DNA of 64,000 nt from Lachnospiraceae bacterium G11 (GTDB lineage: Bacteria > Bacillota > Clostridia > Lachnospirales > Lachnospiraceae): positions 248,001-312,000 of the forward strand of contig FMWZ01000004.1 of assembly GCA_900103495.1 (NCBI GenBank), read 5' to 3'. Below the pieces are notes generated by a model. It searched no databases. It had not been told where the DNA came from and saw only the letters and a list, made by a program, of their open reading frames with translations. Numbering within the stretch: the first letter of the stretch is position 1; the number at the start of each line of letters is the position of its first letter. Shown piece by piece: positions 9,388 through 18,825 of the stretch. A program made the position numbers and the translations under genes.

Positions 9388-9978
9388 ATGAAACTTATCG
9401 GAATAACCGGAGGTGTTGGAGCCGGAAAGTCTGAGATAATTTCATATCTGGATAGCAAATACAACTGTAGAATTGAGTATGCAGACAAGGTTGCCCATAT
9501 GCTGGAAGAGCCGGGGCAGGTTTGCTTTGATAAGCTTGTGAGTCTTTTGGGAACCGGAATTTTAAAGGATGGTAAGATTGATAAAGCTTCAATGGCAAAC
9601 GCCATGTTTAAGGATGATACCCTTGTGGACAAGGTAAACGATATCGTCCATCCAGCTGTAAAAGACTATTTTCTCAGGGAAATAAAGGCAGAGAGAAAGA
9701 AGAAAAAAATTGATTACTTCTTTATTGAAGCCGCCTTGCTTATTGAGTGCGGGTATGAGAAAATAGTTGATGAGTTATGGTATGTTTATGCATCGGAAGA
9801 AACCAGACGGAAACGTCTGAAAGCAAGCAGAGGTTATTCCGATGAGAAGATAGACGCGATTCTTTCAAATCAGCTGTCGGAGGATGAATTCAGGAAAGCA
9901 TGCGCTTTCGTAATAAACAATGACGCTGATATTGAAGATGCCTATAGACAGATTGACAGTAAGCTTGGGGGTTTTTAA
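9388..9978 (+). CDS. coaE: Dephospho-CoA kinase
   Basis: CoaE (196 aa) phosphorylates dephospho-CoA in the last step of coenzyme A synthesis. The P-loop GGVGAGKS covers residues 8-15. The internal segment FFIEAALLIECGY and the lid segment TRRKRLKASRGYS match the family. Length is normal. The gene sits between polA and the FtsA-like gene, and its stop codon directly abuts the next ATG. Confidence 0.93.
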   Translation: MKLIGITGGVGAGKSEIISYLDSKYNCRIEYADKVAHMLEEPGQVCFDKLVSLLGTGILKDGKIDKASMANAMFKDDTLVDKVNDIVHPAVKDYFLREIKAERKKKKIDYFFIEAALLIECGYEKIVDELWYVYASEETRRKRLKASRGYSDEKIDAILSNQLSEDEFRKACAFVINNDADIEDAYRQIDSKLGGF

Positions 9979-12099
9979 ATGGATACCTACACAACTTTAA
10001 GAGACAGACTTGTATTTGGACTTGATATCGGAACAAGAAGCATTGTCGGTACAGTGGGATACAAAGAGGGCGATAAGTTTGTGGTTGTTGCCCAAAGAAG
10101 TGTTGAACATCAGACAAGAGCCATGCTTGATGGTCAGATTCATGACGTTGCCAGAGTCGGAAATACAATTTTAATAGTCAAATCCATGCTTGAAAGTGTA
10201 CTTGGATTTGAGCTTAAAGATGTTTGTATAGCGGCTGCGGGTCGTGTCCTTAAGACTGTGGACACTCATGTTGAACATGAATTTGAGGAAGAAAAGGTTG
10301 TGGAACCTGAAGATGTTATGAGCCTTGTATCCAAGGGCGTTGAGCAGTCCTACGATGACTTTAACAAGGAATACGAGGAGCTTAACAAAGAACGTTTTTA
10401 TTGTGTTGGATACTCGGTTGTAAGGTATTTCCTCAACGGAAATCAGATAACCAATCTTTTGGATCATAAGGCCAAAACCATATCCACCGATCTTATTGCC
10501 ACATTCCTTCCCGATGATGTTGTGGATGGACTTTACAGAGCTGTAGAAATTGCAGGCTTAAATGTTGTTAATCTTACACTGGAGCCTATAGCTGCCATGC
10601 AGGTGGCTATTCCTGAGAAATTCAGGATGCTGAATCTTGCCCTTGTTGACGTTGGCGCAGGTACATCCGATATTTCCATTACCCGAGCCGGAAGTATTGT
10701 TTCTTATGGCATGATTCCTCAGGCCGGAGATGCAATGACCGAGCTAATTATGCAGAGCTGCCTTACTGATTTTGATACAGCCGAGCAGATTAAGAGAGAT
10801 ATCGGTAAGGGCGATAATATTACATACATTGATATTATGGGGCTTAAACAGACCATAAAGAAAGCGGAAGCATTAAAGATGGCGATGCCTGCCATGGAAC
10901 AGGAAACCGATGCTATCTGCGAGTGCATTAAGAAGTTAAACGGAAATAAACCCGTCAGCGCTGTATTTATTGTCGGTGGCGGCGGAAAGATAGAAGGCTA
11001 CGATAAACTGATTGCCAAGAAACTTGGTATTGCTGCAGAACGTGTTGCGGTAAGAGGCGAAGATGTAATGGGAGATATCAGTTTCCTTGAGGACAATGTC
11101 AAGAAGGATTCACTTCTTGTTACTCCCATTGGAATCTGTCTTTCATTCTATGCCCAGAGCAATAACTTTATCTTTGTTAACTTCAACAAAGAGAGAATCA
11201 AAATATATGACAACTCCAAACTTACCGTTGTTGATGCAGCCATTCAGGCGGCATTTCCTAATGACGGTTTGTTCCCGAAGAGAGGTCGTGAACTTAAGTT
11301 TACTGTAAACGGCAAGCCCAGAATTGTCAGAGGACTTCCCGGTGAAGCTGCTGTTATTACCGTCAATGGACAGGATGCAGATATTCATACGCCTATTCAC
11401 TCAAATGACGTTGTAATAGTTACCGAGTCCACAGCCGGCGAGCCTGCTAAGCAGAGACTTGATGAACTTCCTGAGTTTAAAGATACATTAAAGCTTCTGG
11501 TTGATGAGAAAGAGATTAAGATTCCCAGATATGCATCTGTAAACAAGGAATTAAAGACCGGTTCCTATGAGATTCAGACAGGGGATGATATAGAGTTCCT
11601 TGACTATTGCACAGTTGCGCAGCTTTTGGAATTCATGGATCTTACATTAGATTACAAAACACGTGTTATCGTCAATAATAAAGTTGCTCATGATGATACC
11701 AAGATCTATGAAAACTTCTCTGTAGAGTTTGTTTCCGGCGTCAATGACGGAAGAGATTATCATGGAAATGATTATTCCGATTACGAAGATGATGGTGAGA
11801 TTTATGAAGAATCTTCGGAAACGGAAAATGAATCAAATGACCAAAATGAAGAGCAGAGCAATCAAAATGAAGGAAAACCTGCAAAATCCGCCAACACTTT
11901 GACCGTAATAGTCAATAAAAATCCTATAACCCTCAAGGGTAAACAGAATTATGTCTTTGTAGACATATTTGAATATATAAATTTTGACACTTCCAGTATG
12001 AAAGGCGAGGGCCTTGTAACAACATTAAATGGCGAAAATGCCGAATATATGGCACCTCTTAAAGATGGTGACGTTATTGAAGTATATTGGAAGATGTAG
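9979..12099 (+). CDS. FtsA-like actin-fold ATPase with long C-terminal extension
   Basis: A 706-residue protein. The first 400 residues follow the FtsA/MreB/PilM fold: phosphate-1 loop GLDIGTRSIVG, phosphate-2 loop LVDVGAGTSDISI, adenosine motif FIVGGGGKIEGYD, and an apparent 1C insertion after the first loop. The remaining 300 residues are not found in ordinary FtsA (about 420 aa). They look like two or three small beta-rich units, the last ending LKDGDVIEVYWKM in the manner of beta-grasp domains, separated by a Glu/Asn/Ser linker (about 595-635). No FtsA amphipathic membrane helix is visible and ftsZ is not nearby. It probably belongs to a Firmicutes FtsA-related family of unsettled role. 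It is coupled to coaE; walJ follows 15 bases later. Confidence 0.8.
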   Translation: MDTYTTLRDRLVFGLDIGTRSIVGTVGYKEGDKFVVVAQRSVEHQTRAMLDGQIHDVARVGNTILIVKSMLESVLGFELKDVCIAAAGRVLKTVDTHVEHEFEEEKVVEPEDVMSLVSKGVEQSYDDFNKEYEELNKERFYCVGYSVVRYFLNGNQITNLLDHKAKTISTDLIATFLPDDVVDGLYRAVEIAGLNVVNLTLEPIAAMQVAIPEKFRMLNLALVDVGAGTSDISITRAGSIVSYGMIPQAGDAMTELIMQSCLTDFDTAEQIKRDIGKGDNITYIDIMGLKQTIKKAEALKMAMPAMEQETDAICECIKKLNGNKPVSAVFIVGGGGKIEGYDKLIAKKLGIAAERVAVRGEDVMGDISFLEDNVKKDSLLVTPIGICLSFYAQSNNFIFVNFNKERIKIYDNSKLTVVDAAIQAAFPNDGLFPKRGRELKFTVNGKPRIVRGLPGEAAVITVNGQDADIHTPIHSNDVVIVTESTAGEPAKQRLDELPEFKDTLKLLVDEKEIKIPRYASVNKELKTGSYEIQTGDDIEFLDYCTVAQLLEFMDLTLDYKTRVIVNNKVAHDDTKIYENFSVEFVSGVNDGRDYHGNDYSDYEDDGEIYEESSETENESNDQNEEQSNQNEGKPAKSANTLTVIVNKNPITLKGKQNYVFVDIFEYINFDTSSMKGEGLVTTLNGENAEYMAPLKDGDVIEVYWKM

Positions 12100-12114
12100 T
12101 TTTAAGGAGGCTTT

Positions 12115-12912
12115 ATGCGTGTTTGCAGCATAGCCAGCGGAAGTAGCGGTAATTGTATTTATGTGGGTTCCGATACAACCCATGTTCTTGTTGATGTAGG
12201 TGTTAGTTGTAAAAGGACAGAGCAAGGCCTAAACAGTCTTGATTTGTCAATGACAGATATAGATGCGATTTTAATAACTCATGAACATGCGGATCATATA
12301 GGCGGACTTGGTGTAATCAGCAGGAAATACGGTATTCCCATATACGCAACAGGCGGTACAATTGAAGCCTTATGGGAAGCAAGAAATCTTGGGGAGGTGG
12401 ATTCCTCCCTTTTTAATGAAATAACTCCTGATATGCCATTTACCGTAAAGGATTTGAAAATGTATCCTATTAAGATTTCCCATGATGCGGCAGAACCTGT
12501 GGGGTACAAGATCAATTACGGTAAAACAAACTTTGGAATTGTAACAGACCTTGGATTTTATAACGATTATATAGTAGAATACCTTAAGGGCGTTGATGGG
12601 GTTTTGCTTGAAGCTAATCACGACGTGAACATGCTACAGGTTGGACCATATCCCTATTACCTCAAACAGCGTATTCTCTCGGATAAGGGTCACTTATCCA
12701 ATGAAAACTGCGGGCGTCTTTTAAGCAGGATACTTCATGATGATATGAAGCAAATTGTTTTGGGCCATTTAAGCCATGAGAACAATTTACCTGAACTTGC
12801 ATACGAGACGGTAAGGGTTGAGGTTACGCTCGGAGATAATCCGTATAAAGCGGATGATTTCCCAATAATGGTTGCTAAGAGGGGCGAACCCTCACCGGTG
12901 ATAAATCTATAA
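12115..12912 (+). CDS. walJ: WalJ/YycJ-type metallo-beta-lactamase-fold hydrolase
   Basis: This 265-residue MBL-fold protein has the metal motif THEHADH (H56, H58, D60, H61) and the family opening RVCSIASGSSGNCIYV. YycJ/WalJ proteins are thought to act on nucleic acids and have been linked to cell-wall and replication control in Firmicutes. A perfect AAGGAGG precedes the ATG. In many Firmicutes walJ follows walRK; here it follows polA-coaE-(FtsA-like) and no walRK is present. Confidence 0.88.
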   Translation: MRVCSIASGSSGNCIYVGSDTTHVLVDVGVSCKRTEQGLNSLDLSMTDIDAILITHEHADHIGGLGVISRKYGIPIYATGGTIEALWEARNLGEVDSSLFNEITPDMPFTVKDLKMYPIKISHDAAEPVGYKINYGKTNFGIVTDLGFYNDYIVEYLKGVDGVLLEANHDVNMLQVGPYPYYLKQRILSDKGHLSNENCGRLLSRILHDDMKQIVLGHLSHENNLPELAYETVRVEVTLGDNPYKADDFPIMVAKRGEPSPVINL

Positions 12913-12930
12913 ATTTTTAAGGGGCAGATT

Positions 12931-13203
12931 ATGAAGAAAATTATTATTACAGTTGTGGGCAAAGATACAGTTGGTATCATAGCTAAAGTATGTGCTTACC
13001 TTGCAGAGAGAAAGATCAACATTCTTGATATTTCCCAGACTATTGTTTCGGGATACTTTAACATGATGATGATTGTTGATATGACGGCATCTGATGTTCA
13101 TTTCAGCGAAATGTGCGATGAGCTTGATAAAGTCGGAGAAGAGATGGGTGTGTCCATCAAGTGTCAGAAGGAAGAAATATTTGATATGATGCATCGTATC
13201 TGA
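12931..13203 (+). CDS. ACT domain protein, UPF0237 family
   Basis: A 90-residue single ACT domain (IITVVGKDTVGIIAKVCAYLAERKIN...) of the UPF0237 type. Such proteins bind small ligands, often amino acids; the ligand is not known here. It is encoded 22 bases before a UPF0210 gene, a pairing seen widely in Firmicutes, which suggests the two work together. Confidence 0.9.
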   Translation: MKKIIITVVGKDTVGIIAKVCAYLAERKINILDISQTIVSGYFNMMMIVDMTASDVHFSEMCDELDKVGEEMGVSIKCQKEEIFDMMHRI

Positions 13204-13225
13204 TGCAAGAGGAGAGAAGAAATAG

Positions 13226-14590
13226 ATGATTAATCAGCGCGAAGTTCTTGAGACCAACGCCATGATTGAAAAGGAGAACCTTGATGTCCGTACAATAACA
13301 ATGGGTATCAGCCTCCTTGACTGCATTGATGGCGATTTAAATAAGTTAAACGATAATATCTACAAGAAGATATATGATTCTGCCAAGGACCTTGTTTCTG
13401 TGGGCGACTATATTGCCAAGGAATACGGAGTTCCCATTGTAAATAAGAGAATTTCTGTTACACCTATAGGACTGGTTGGCGGTGCTGCCTGCAAGACACC
13501 CTCTGATTTTGCCACAATAGCAAGAACCCTTGACAAGGTTGCAAAGGATATCGGAGTTAACATTATCGGCGGTTATTCAGCACTTGTTTCAAAAGGAATG
13601 ACGAAAGCTGATGAACTGCTTATCAGATCCATTCCTGAAGCATTGTCAACCACCGAGTGTGTCTGCAGTTCAGTTAATGTTGGTTCCACCAAGACCGGTA
13701 TCAATATGGATGCGGTTAAACTCATGGGTGAAATCATTAAAGAGACTGCTTTGGCTACAAAGGAAAATGATTCAATTGGTTGTTCAAAGCTTGTAGTTCT
13801 TTGTAATGCGCCTGATGATAATCCTTTTATGGCCGGCGCATTTCACGGCGTTACAGAGGCAGACAGGATAATTAATGTTGGAGTAAGCGGCCCCGGTGTT
13901 GTAAAGACAGCACTTGAGAAAGTACGCGGAGAGGACTTCGAGACTCTCTGTGAAACTATCAAAAAGACTGCGTTCAAGGTTACAAGAGTAGGTCAGCTGG
14001 TTGCCAAGGAGGCTTCAAAGAGACTTGGCGTTCCCTTTGGTATTGTAGATCTTTCTTTGGCTCCCACACCTGCAGTTGGAGATTCCGTTGCCGACATATT
14101 ATGTGAGATTGGTCTTGAAAGAGCGGGCGCACCCGGTACAACTGCAGCTTTGGCTCTTTTAAACGATCAGGTTAAAAAGGGCGGAGTTATGGCTTCGTCA
14201 TATGTAGGTGGCTTAAGCGGTGCATTTATTCCCGTAAGTGAAGATCAGGGTATGATTGATTCGGTAAAGGACGGAGCTTTGACCCTTGAGAAACTGGAAG
14301 CCATGACCTGCGTTTGCTCAGTTGGACTTGATATGATTGCTATCCCGGGAGATACCAAGGATACTACAATATCCGGAATCATAGCAGATGAAATGGCTAT
14401 CGGAATGGTAAATCAGAAGACAACTGCCGTAAGAATTATTCCTGTTATAGGAAAGGGAGTTGGAGAGCAGGCTGTATTTGGAGGATTGTTTGGATATGCA
14501 CCCATAATGCCTGTAAACACATTCTCATGCGATGCATTCATAAACAGAGGCGGAAGAATTCCCGCCCCTATTCACAGCTTTAAGAACTGA
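13226..14590 (+). CDS. UPF0210 (DUF711) family protein
   Basis: A 454-residue protein of the UPF0210 family, whose biochemical role is not established. Recognisable segments include [13 protein letters not shown] near the start, [13 protein letters not shown] and the C-terminal [14 protein letters not shown]. Length is standard. It partners the preceding ACT-domain gene. Its stop codon lies 2 bases from the stop of the convergent tmcAL gene, leaving no room for a normal terminator. Confidence 0.9.
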   Translation: MINQREVLETNAMIEKENLDVRTITMGISLLDCIDGDLNKLNDNIYKKIYDSAKDLVSVGDYIAKEYGVPIVNKRISVTPIGLVGGAACKTPSDFATIARTLDKVAKDIGVNIIGGYSALVSKGMTKADELLIRSIPEALSTTECVCSSVNVGSTKTGINMDAVKLMGEIIKETALATKENDSIGCSKLVVLCNAPDDNPFMAGAFHGVTEADRIINVGVSGPGVVKTALEKVRGEDFETLCETIKKTAFKVTRVGQLVAKEASKRLGVPFGIVDLSLAPTPAVGDSVADILCEIGLERAGAPGTTAALALLNDQVKKGGVMASSYVGGLSGAFIPVSEDQGMIDSVKDGALTLEKLEAMTCVCSVGLDMIAIPGDTKDTTISGIIADEMAIGMVNQKTTAVRIIPVIGKGVGEQAVFGGLFGYAPIMPVNTFSCDAFINRGGRIPAPIHSFKN

Positions 14591-14592
14591 TA

Positions 14593-15807
14593 TCAGATTT
14601 TAAGTACGGGTGTGGCGAAGTCAGGTTTGACTGTCACCCCGTATTTTTTTTGTAATTTAGAGTTGTAAATCTTTGAAGAAATTAAATCGATATTTAATAA
14701 ATTAAGACCTTCCACATCTTCCAATGACTTAAAGTCTTCTGCAGTGTATATTACCTTGGACTTTGAAGCGGCTTTAATTTCTTTTAACAGAGCTTCACTG
14801 CCTTTTCTGAAGCCAAGAACATGAACATAGGGTAAGGGCTTTTTTGAAGATGGAATTATGTAGGAATTCTTCCGTATATTTAACAATATGTGCAAAAAGG
14901 CTCTTGCCACATGGGAGTAGGTGAGATTTCTGGTTTTTACCAGCTCAATAAACTGCTCATAACTTTCGTATTCTGAAAGGAGATTGGAGATTCTGTCTGA
15001 CAGGGATCTGTCGATTCCCAGATAATCTTCATATCCATCAACAGAACAGGTTATAAGCTTGTATTTTAACTCATCACTGAAGTCGTTTACAAACAGGGGC
15101 CCCAGTTTGCCATATGATTCCATGAGAAGGTCTCTGGTTTCCTTTGGTATTTCGTTAAGACAGCAGTCAAAACCGTCATCCTCTATTGATTTTCTGATAG
15201 CGGAGGCGGAAGAATAGTTTGATGAATCCTGCGGCACGAGACTTTCTGAAGAGTAATCACCCAGTCTTGTGATTCCAAAGGGCTTGACATTACTTCCTAT
15301 TTGAAATATGGCGTTTATGTATTCAATGCCAAGAATATTGTTTGGCGTAAGTACATTTTCGTCTCCGATTATTTCACTTAGGGCTCCGGCGTAGCTTTTC
15401 CCGGACTTGAAATATGAATTCATGGTGTCTTTGGCATTATCCTTGGCGTTACGGATTTTGGATGCACATACTTCAAGTTCTTCGGTATATTTTGATTCCA
15501 TTCCAAAACATATGTTATCAATACATCCCAGAGCGTCGAAAACCCCTACACTTCCCATAGCGTATCCTTCGGCTGAAGATGTGGCATAAACCGCCGGTAT
15601 TTCAACCACCATATCTGCTCCGGCAAGAAGGGCCATTTGGGCACGGGTCATTTTGTTAAGAAAAGCGGGAGTTCCACGTTGACAAAAGTCGCCGCTTAAG
15701 GCTACTATTATATAATCTGCACCAAGGGCTTGTCTTGCCGTGGTCAGATGATATTTATGCCCTTCGTGAAGGGGATTATACTCTGCAGCAATACCTGTAA
15801 TTTTCAT
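14593..15807 (-). CDS. tmcAL: tRNA(Met) cytidine acetate ligase TmcAL
   Basis: This reverse-strand gene encodes a 404-residue protein of the YlbM/TmcAL family, which uses acetate and ATP to make N4-acetylcytidine at the wobble position of elongator tRNA-Met. The nucleotidyltransferase motif is GIAAEYNPLHEGHKYHL near the N-terminus (HEGH). Further family segments are ALSGDFCQRGTPAFLNK and VEIPAVYATSSAEGYA. It is divergent from pta, with 140 bases between the starts. A GAGGT lies about 11 bases before its ATG. Confidence 0.93.
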   Translation of the reverse strand: MKITGIAAEYNPLHEGHKYHLTTARQALGADYIIVALSGDFCQRGTPAFLNKMTRAQMALLAGADMVVEIPAVYATSSAEGYAMGSVGVFDALGCIDNICFGMESKYTEELEVCASKIRNAKDNAKDTMNSYFKSGKSYAGALSEIIGDENVLTPNNILGIEYINAIFQIGSNVKPFGITRLGDYSSESLVPQDSSNYSSASAIRKSIEDDGFDCCLNEIPKETRDLLMESYGKLGPLFVNDFSDELKYKLITCSVDGYEDYLGIDRSLSDRISNLLSEYESYEQFIELVKTRNLTYSHVARAFLHILLNIRKNSYIIPSSKKPLPYVHVLGFRKGSEALLKEIKAASKSKVIYTAEDFKSLEDVEGLNLLNIDLISSKIYNSKLQKKYGVTVKPDFATPVLKI

Positions 15808-15871
15808 ATAGTCATTTTACCTCGGTAAAGTTTTGTACTTCGAAAGATACAATAAATAAGCGCTTTTCCGC

Positions 15872-15900
15872 TTGTTGCGTAATTTTGTATCTAGTATAAT
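15872..15900 (+). promoter_or_regulatory. Promoter of pta
   Basis: TTGTTG (15872-15877), 17-base spacer, TATAAT (15895-15900), about 47 bases before the pta start. Confidence 0.65.
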
Positions 15901-15947
15901 ATATCTAACTTGAAAAAAGAAGTCATTTGAACTTGGGAGGAATTATA

Positions 15948-16952
15948 ATGGCATATATTGATAAGATTAAGGAAAGAGCAAAACAGAATAAAAAGACTAT
16001 TGTTCTGCCTGAAAGTAATGATGAACGTACATTGCTTGCCGCTGCGGCAATAATGAGAGAAGATATTGCCAATCTTATTTTGATTGGTAACCCTGATGAA
16101 ATCAAAAAGAACGAAGAGAAGCTTCGTATCGATTTGGGCGGGGTTAAGAAGGTTGACAATAAGAATTTCGATAAAATTGAAGAATATGCAAATATTCTTT
16201 ATGAGGCTAGAAAGCATAAAGGAATGACCCTGGAGGCCGCAAGAGAAATCCTTGAAAAGGATGAGATGATGTTTGCGGTTGTTATGGTTAAAGCGGATGA
16301 TGCAGACGGAATGGTTGCAGGCGCATGTCACCCTACAGCAGATACATTGCGTCCTTCACTTCAGGTGCTTAGAACCGCTCCCGGAGTTAAGCTTGTAAGC
16401 GGATTCTTTATTGTTGATTGCCCTAATAAACATATCGGACATGATGGTACATTCCTCTTTGCAGATTGCGGTCTTAACCAGGATCCCAATGCTGAAGAGC
16501 TTGCTGCCATTGCCGACTCAAGTAATACAAGTTTCAAAAATCTTATAGGAGACGATCCGAGGATCGCAATGCTTTCCCATTCTACAAAGGGTTCAGCAAA
16601 GCATCCTTTGGTAGATAAAATGGTGGAGGCAACAAGGATTGCCCACGAACAGTATCCTTACCTCGTTCTTGACGGAGAGTTACAGCTTGACGCCGCACTG
16701 GTTCCTTCGGTAGCAGCATCAAAAGCTCCCGGAAGTGAGATTGCAGGTACTGCCAACATCCTTGTTTTCCCTAATTTGGATGCCGGTAATATCGGTTACA
16801 AAATAGCACAAAGAATAGGCGGAGCAGATGCATACGGTCCCATGCTTCAGGGAATTGCAAAGCCCGTCAATGACTTATCAAGAGGATGCTCTTGGGAAGA
16901 TATCGTAGGAGTTGTAGCTTTAACCGCTGTGCAGGCCCAAATCACCAAATAA
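15948..16952 (+). CDS. pta: Phosphate acetyltransferase
   Basis: Pta (334 aa) interconverts acetyl-CoA and acetyl phosphate, a central step of acetate and energy metabolism in fermenters. Typical segments are VLPESNDERTL, MVAGACHPTADTLRP, LDGELQLDAA and FPNLDAGNIGYKIAQR. It is the short form without the N-terminal regulatory domains of the enterobacterial enzyme. I chose the ATG at 15948 with GGGAGG 8 bases upstream over an upstream in-frame start. The usual partner ackA is not adjacent; a glycosidase-like gene follows instead. Confidence 0.95.
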   Translation: MAYIDKIKERAKQNKKTIVLPESNDERTLLAAAAIMREDIANLILIGNPDEIKKNEEKLRIDLGGVKKVDNKNFDKIEEYANILYEARKHKGMTLEAAREILEKDEMMFAVVMVKADDADGMVAGACHPTADTLRPSLQVLRTAPGVKLVSGFFIVDCPNKHIGHDGTFLFADCGLNQDPNAEELAAIADSSNTSFKNLIGDDPRIAMLSHSTKGSAKHPLVDKMVEATRIAHEQYPYLVLDGELQLDAALVPSVAASKAPGSEIAGTANILVFPNLDAGNIGYKIAQRIGGADAYGPMLQGIAKPVNDLSRGCSWEDIVGVVALTAVQAQITK

Positions 16953-16962
16953 AGGATATTTG

Positions 16963-18750
16963 ATGAAAAGATTCAGCTTGCTCATATCAGCACTAATTTT
17001 AATATTGTTCGTTTGTGTTATGGAACTTGCGTTGTTCAATAAATACAAACCGAAACCGTCCGATATCACATGGGAGAATGTGGATGTTGAAGATACGGAA
17101 AGTGTAAGAAGTACCTTCAAGGCATTCGATCCCGTAATGGACTATACAGATTACGCCCCCGAATTATCCATTTCAACAGTCGAATCGTTGAAGAGATCTT
17201 CGAGGGCTGTAAGTTTGCCCGAAGGCAGCGAAAGCAGTTTTGCAACTTCTGTAAGCTGTACCATTGACGGAGTGCTGGGATACGTTAAATTCAATTACGA
17301 CCTTCCCGGAATCCCTGAGTCTGATGATGACAAATACTATTTGTTTGAACTGGCCACATACGAGAATTCCCATAACGATTCTTATATCGCCAGCGTCAGT
17401 AAGAGGGAGAGAGGCTGCTTTATCTTTTCCTATTATAAGGACAGACTTTTTGACAAGTATGTAATGGCCGTTAAGAAGAACGGAGCCTTCGTTGATATCT
17501 GTAGGGGTCAGTATATTACAAATCCCGAGGCAGTTGCTTCATATACTTACGAGTATCCCACACCTTCATCAAAGAAGGGCCTTATTATCGATAACTTTAA
17601 GGTAAACAATGGCTCCCTTAAGGATTTGGGTGTTAAACAGGCTGCTTATAATATTCCTTTAGGCTTCCTTATGGGACCTACCACATCCGGCAACTATGGA
17701 ACCATAGCTTTTAACTATAACGGCAAGACATATTCTTTTAACGGTCAAAGGGTTGCAGAGTTCGATATTGTATTTAAAGCCCTGACCAATCAGGGTATTG
17801 TTACTACAGCTGTTATTTTAAATGACAGAGGCCCTTACTCCGAGAGAATACATCCGAATGCAGTTAACGGCAGCGCGCCTTACTACATGTTTAATGCAAC
17901 GGATGAGAATGGATGTCAGGCGCTGGAAGCTGCAGCAACCTTCCTGGCACAGCGTTATTCCGGAACGGAGCACGGTCAGATTGTAAACTGGGTAATTGCC
18001 AACGAGATTAACGCCAGAAAAGACTGGAACTATATGGATTACACTGATGTAACCACATATTCCGAAGAGTATGCCAAGGGTTACAGGCTTTTCTACAATG
18101 TCATCAAGAGTGTAAATGCCAATGCAAGAATCTATACCTGTCTTGATCAGGTGTGGAACAGAAACTTAAAGAGCACCGACGGATATGATGCAAGGGATGT
18201 ACTGGATGCCTTCAATAATTCGATTGTTACTCACGGAAACATTGATTACGGCGTAGCCTATCATCCCTATCCTGTACCTCTTACCTGGCCTAAATTCTGG
18301 GATATGCCATCCAATTACAGGGCCATGAATCTGGTTCAGAATAATGTGGACACACCCTTTATAACGATACAGAATATTCACATCTTGACTGACTATTTAA
18401 GCCAGGGGGCATTTCTTAATCCAAAGGGAGAGGTCAGAAGTGTACTGCTAAATGAGATAGGCTTCGGATCGGATCATGGTGAGACCCTTCAGGCTGCATG
18501 TTTTGCGTACGCTTATTACATAGCCGCAGCAAACCAGCATATAGACGGCTTCATATTAAATAAGCAGACGGACCATCCTGTCGAGATGGCTCAGGGCCTT
18601 TCCTTCGGACTTGATTATTCCGGAGGAGGTCATAAATACATATATAATGTATATAAGAATATTGATACCGCATCCGGTTATGAGGTGACAGCTTTCGCCA
18701 AGGATATAATAGGCATTTCTGACTGGAGTGAAGTCATCACAAATCATTGA
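16963..18750 (+). CDS. Membrane-anchored or secreted glycosidase-like protein (DUF5722-like)
   Basis: A 595-residue protein with an N-terminal hydrophobic segment (residues 4-25, LLISALILILFVCVMELALF) that would anchor or export it. The C-terminal two thirds look like a TIM-barrel glycoside hydrolase. WVIANEINARKDW resembles the acid/base Asn-Glu motif of clan GH-A, and SVLLNEIGFGSDHG resembles a possible nucleophile Glu. The N-terminal part looks like a beta-rich domain. My best family match from memory is DUF5722, with unknown substrate. ATG 16963 is preferred over TTG 16960. It follows pta by 10 bases and has no carbohydrate transporter nearby. Confidence 0.6.
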   Translation: MKRFSLLISALILILFVCVMELALFNKYKPKPSDITWENVDVEDTESVRSTFKAFDPVMDYTDYAPELSISTVESLKRSSRAVSLPEGSESSFATSVSCTIDGVLGYVKFNYDLPGIPESDDDKYYLFELATYENSHNDSYIASVSKRERGCFIFSYYKDRLFDKYVMAVKKNGAFVDICRGQYITNPEAVASYTYEYPTPSSKKGLIIDNFKVNNGSLKDLGVKQAAYNIPLGFLMGPTTSGNYGTIAFNYNGKTYSFNGQRVAEFDIVFKALTNQGIVTTAVILNDRGPYSERIHPNAVNGSAPYYMFNATDENGCQALEAAATFLAQRYSGTEHGQIVNWVIANEINARKDWNYMDYTDVTTYSEEYAKGYRLFYNVIKSVNANARIYTCLDQVWNRNLKSTDGYDARDVLDAFNNSIVTHGNIDYGVAYHPYPVPLTWPKFWDMPSNYRAMNLVQNNVDTPFITIQNIHILTDYLSQGAFLNPKGEVRSVLLNEIGFGSDHGETLQAACFAYAYYIAAANQHIDGFILNKQTDHPVEMAQGLSFGLDYSGGGHKYIYNVYKNIDTASGYEVTAFAKDIIGISDWSEVITNH

Positions 18751-18770
18751 TTTTTTGCGCTAAAAATAGG

Positions 18771-18799
18771 TTGACAAAACATTTTGGTCTATGTATAAT
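18771..18799 (+). promoter_or_regulatory. Consensus promoter of yceD-rpmF
   Basis: TTGACA (18771-18776), 17-base spacer, TATAAT (18794-18799): a full consensus sigma-A promoter, as expected for a ribosomal protein operon. Confidence 0.88.
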
Positions 18800-18825
18800 C
18801 AGTTAAGTGTGAACAGGAGACGACT

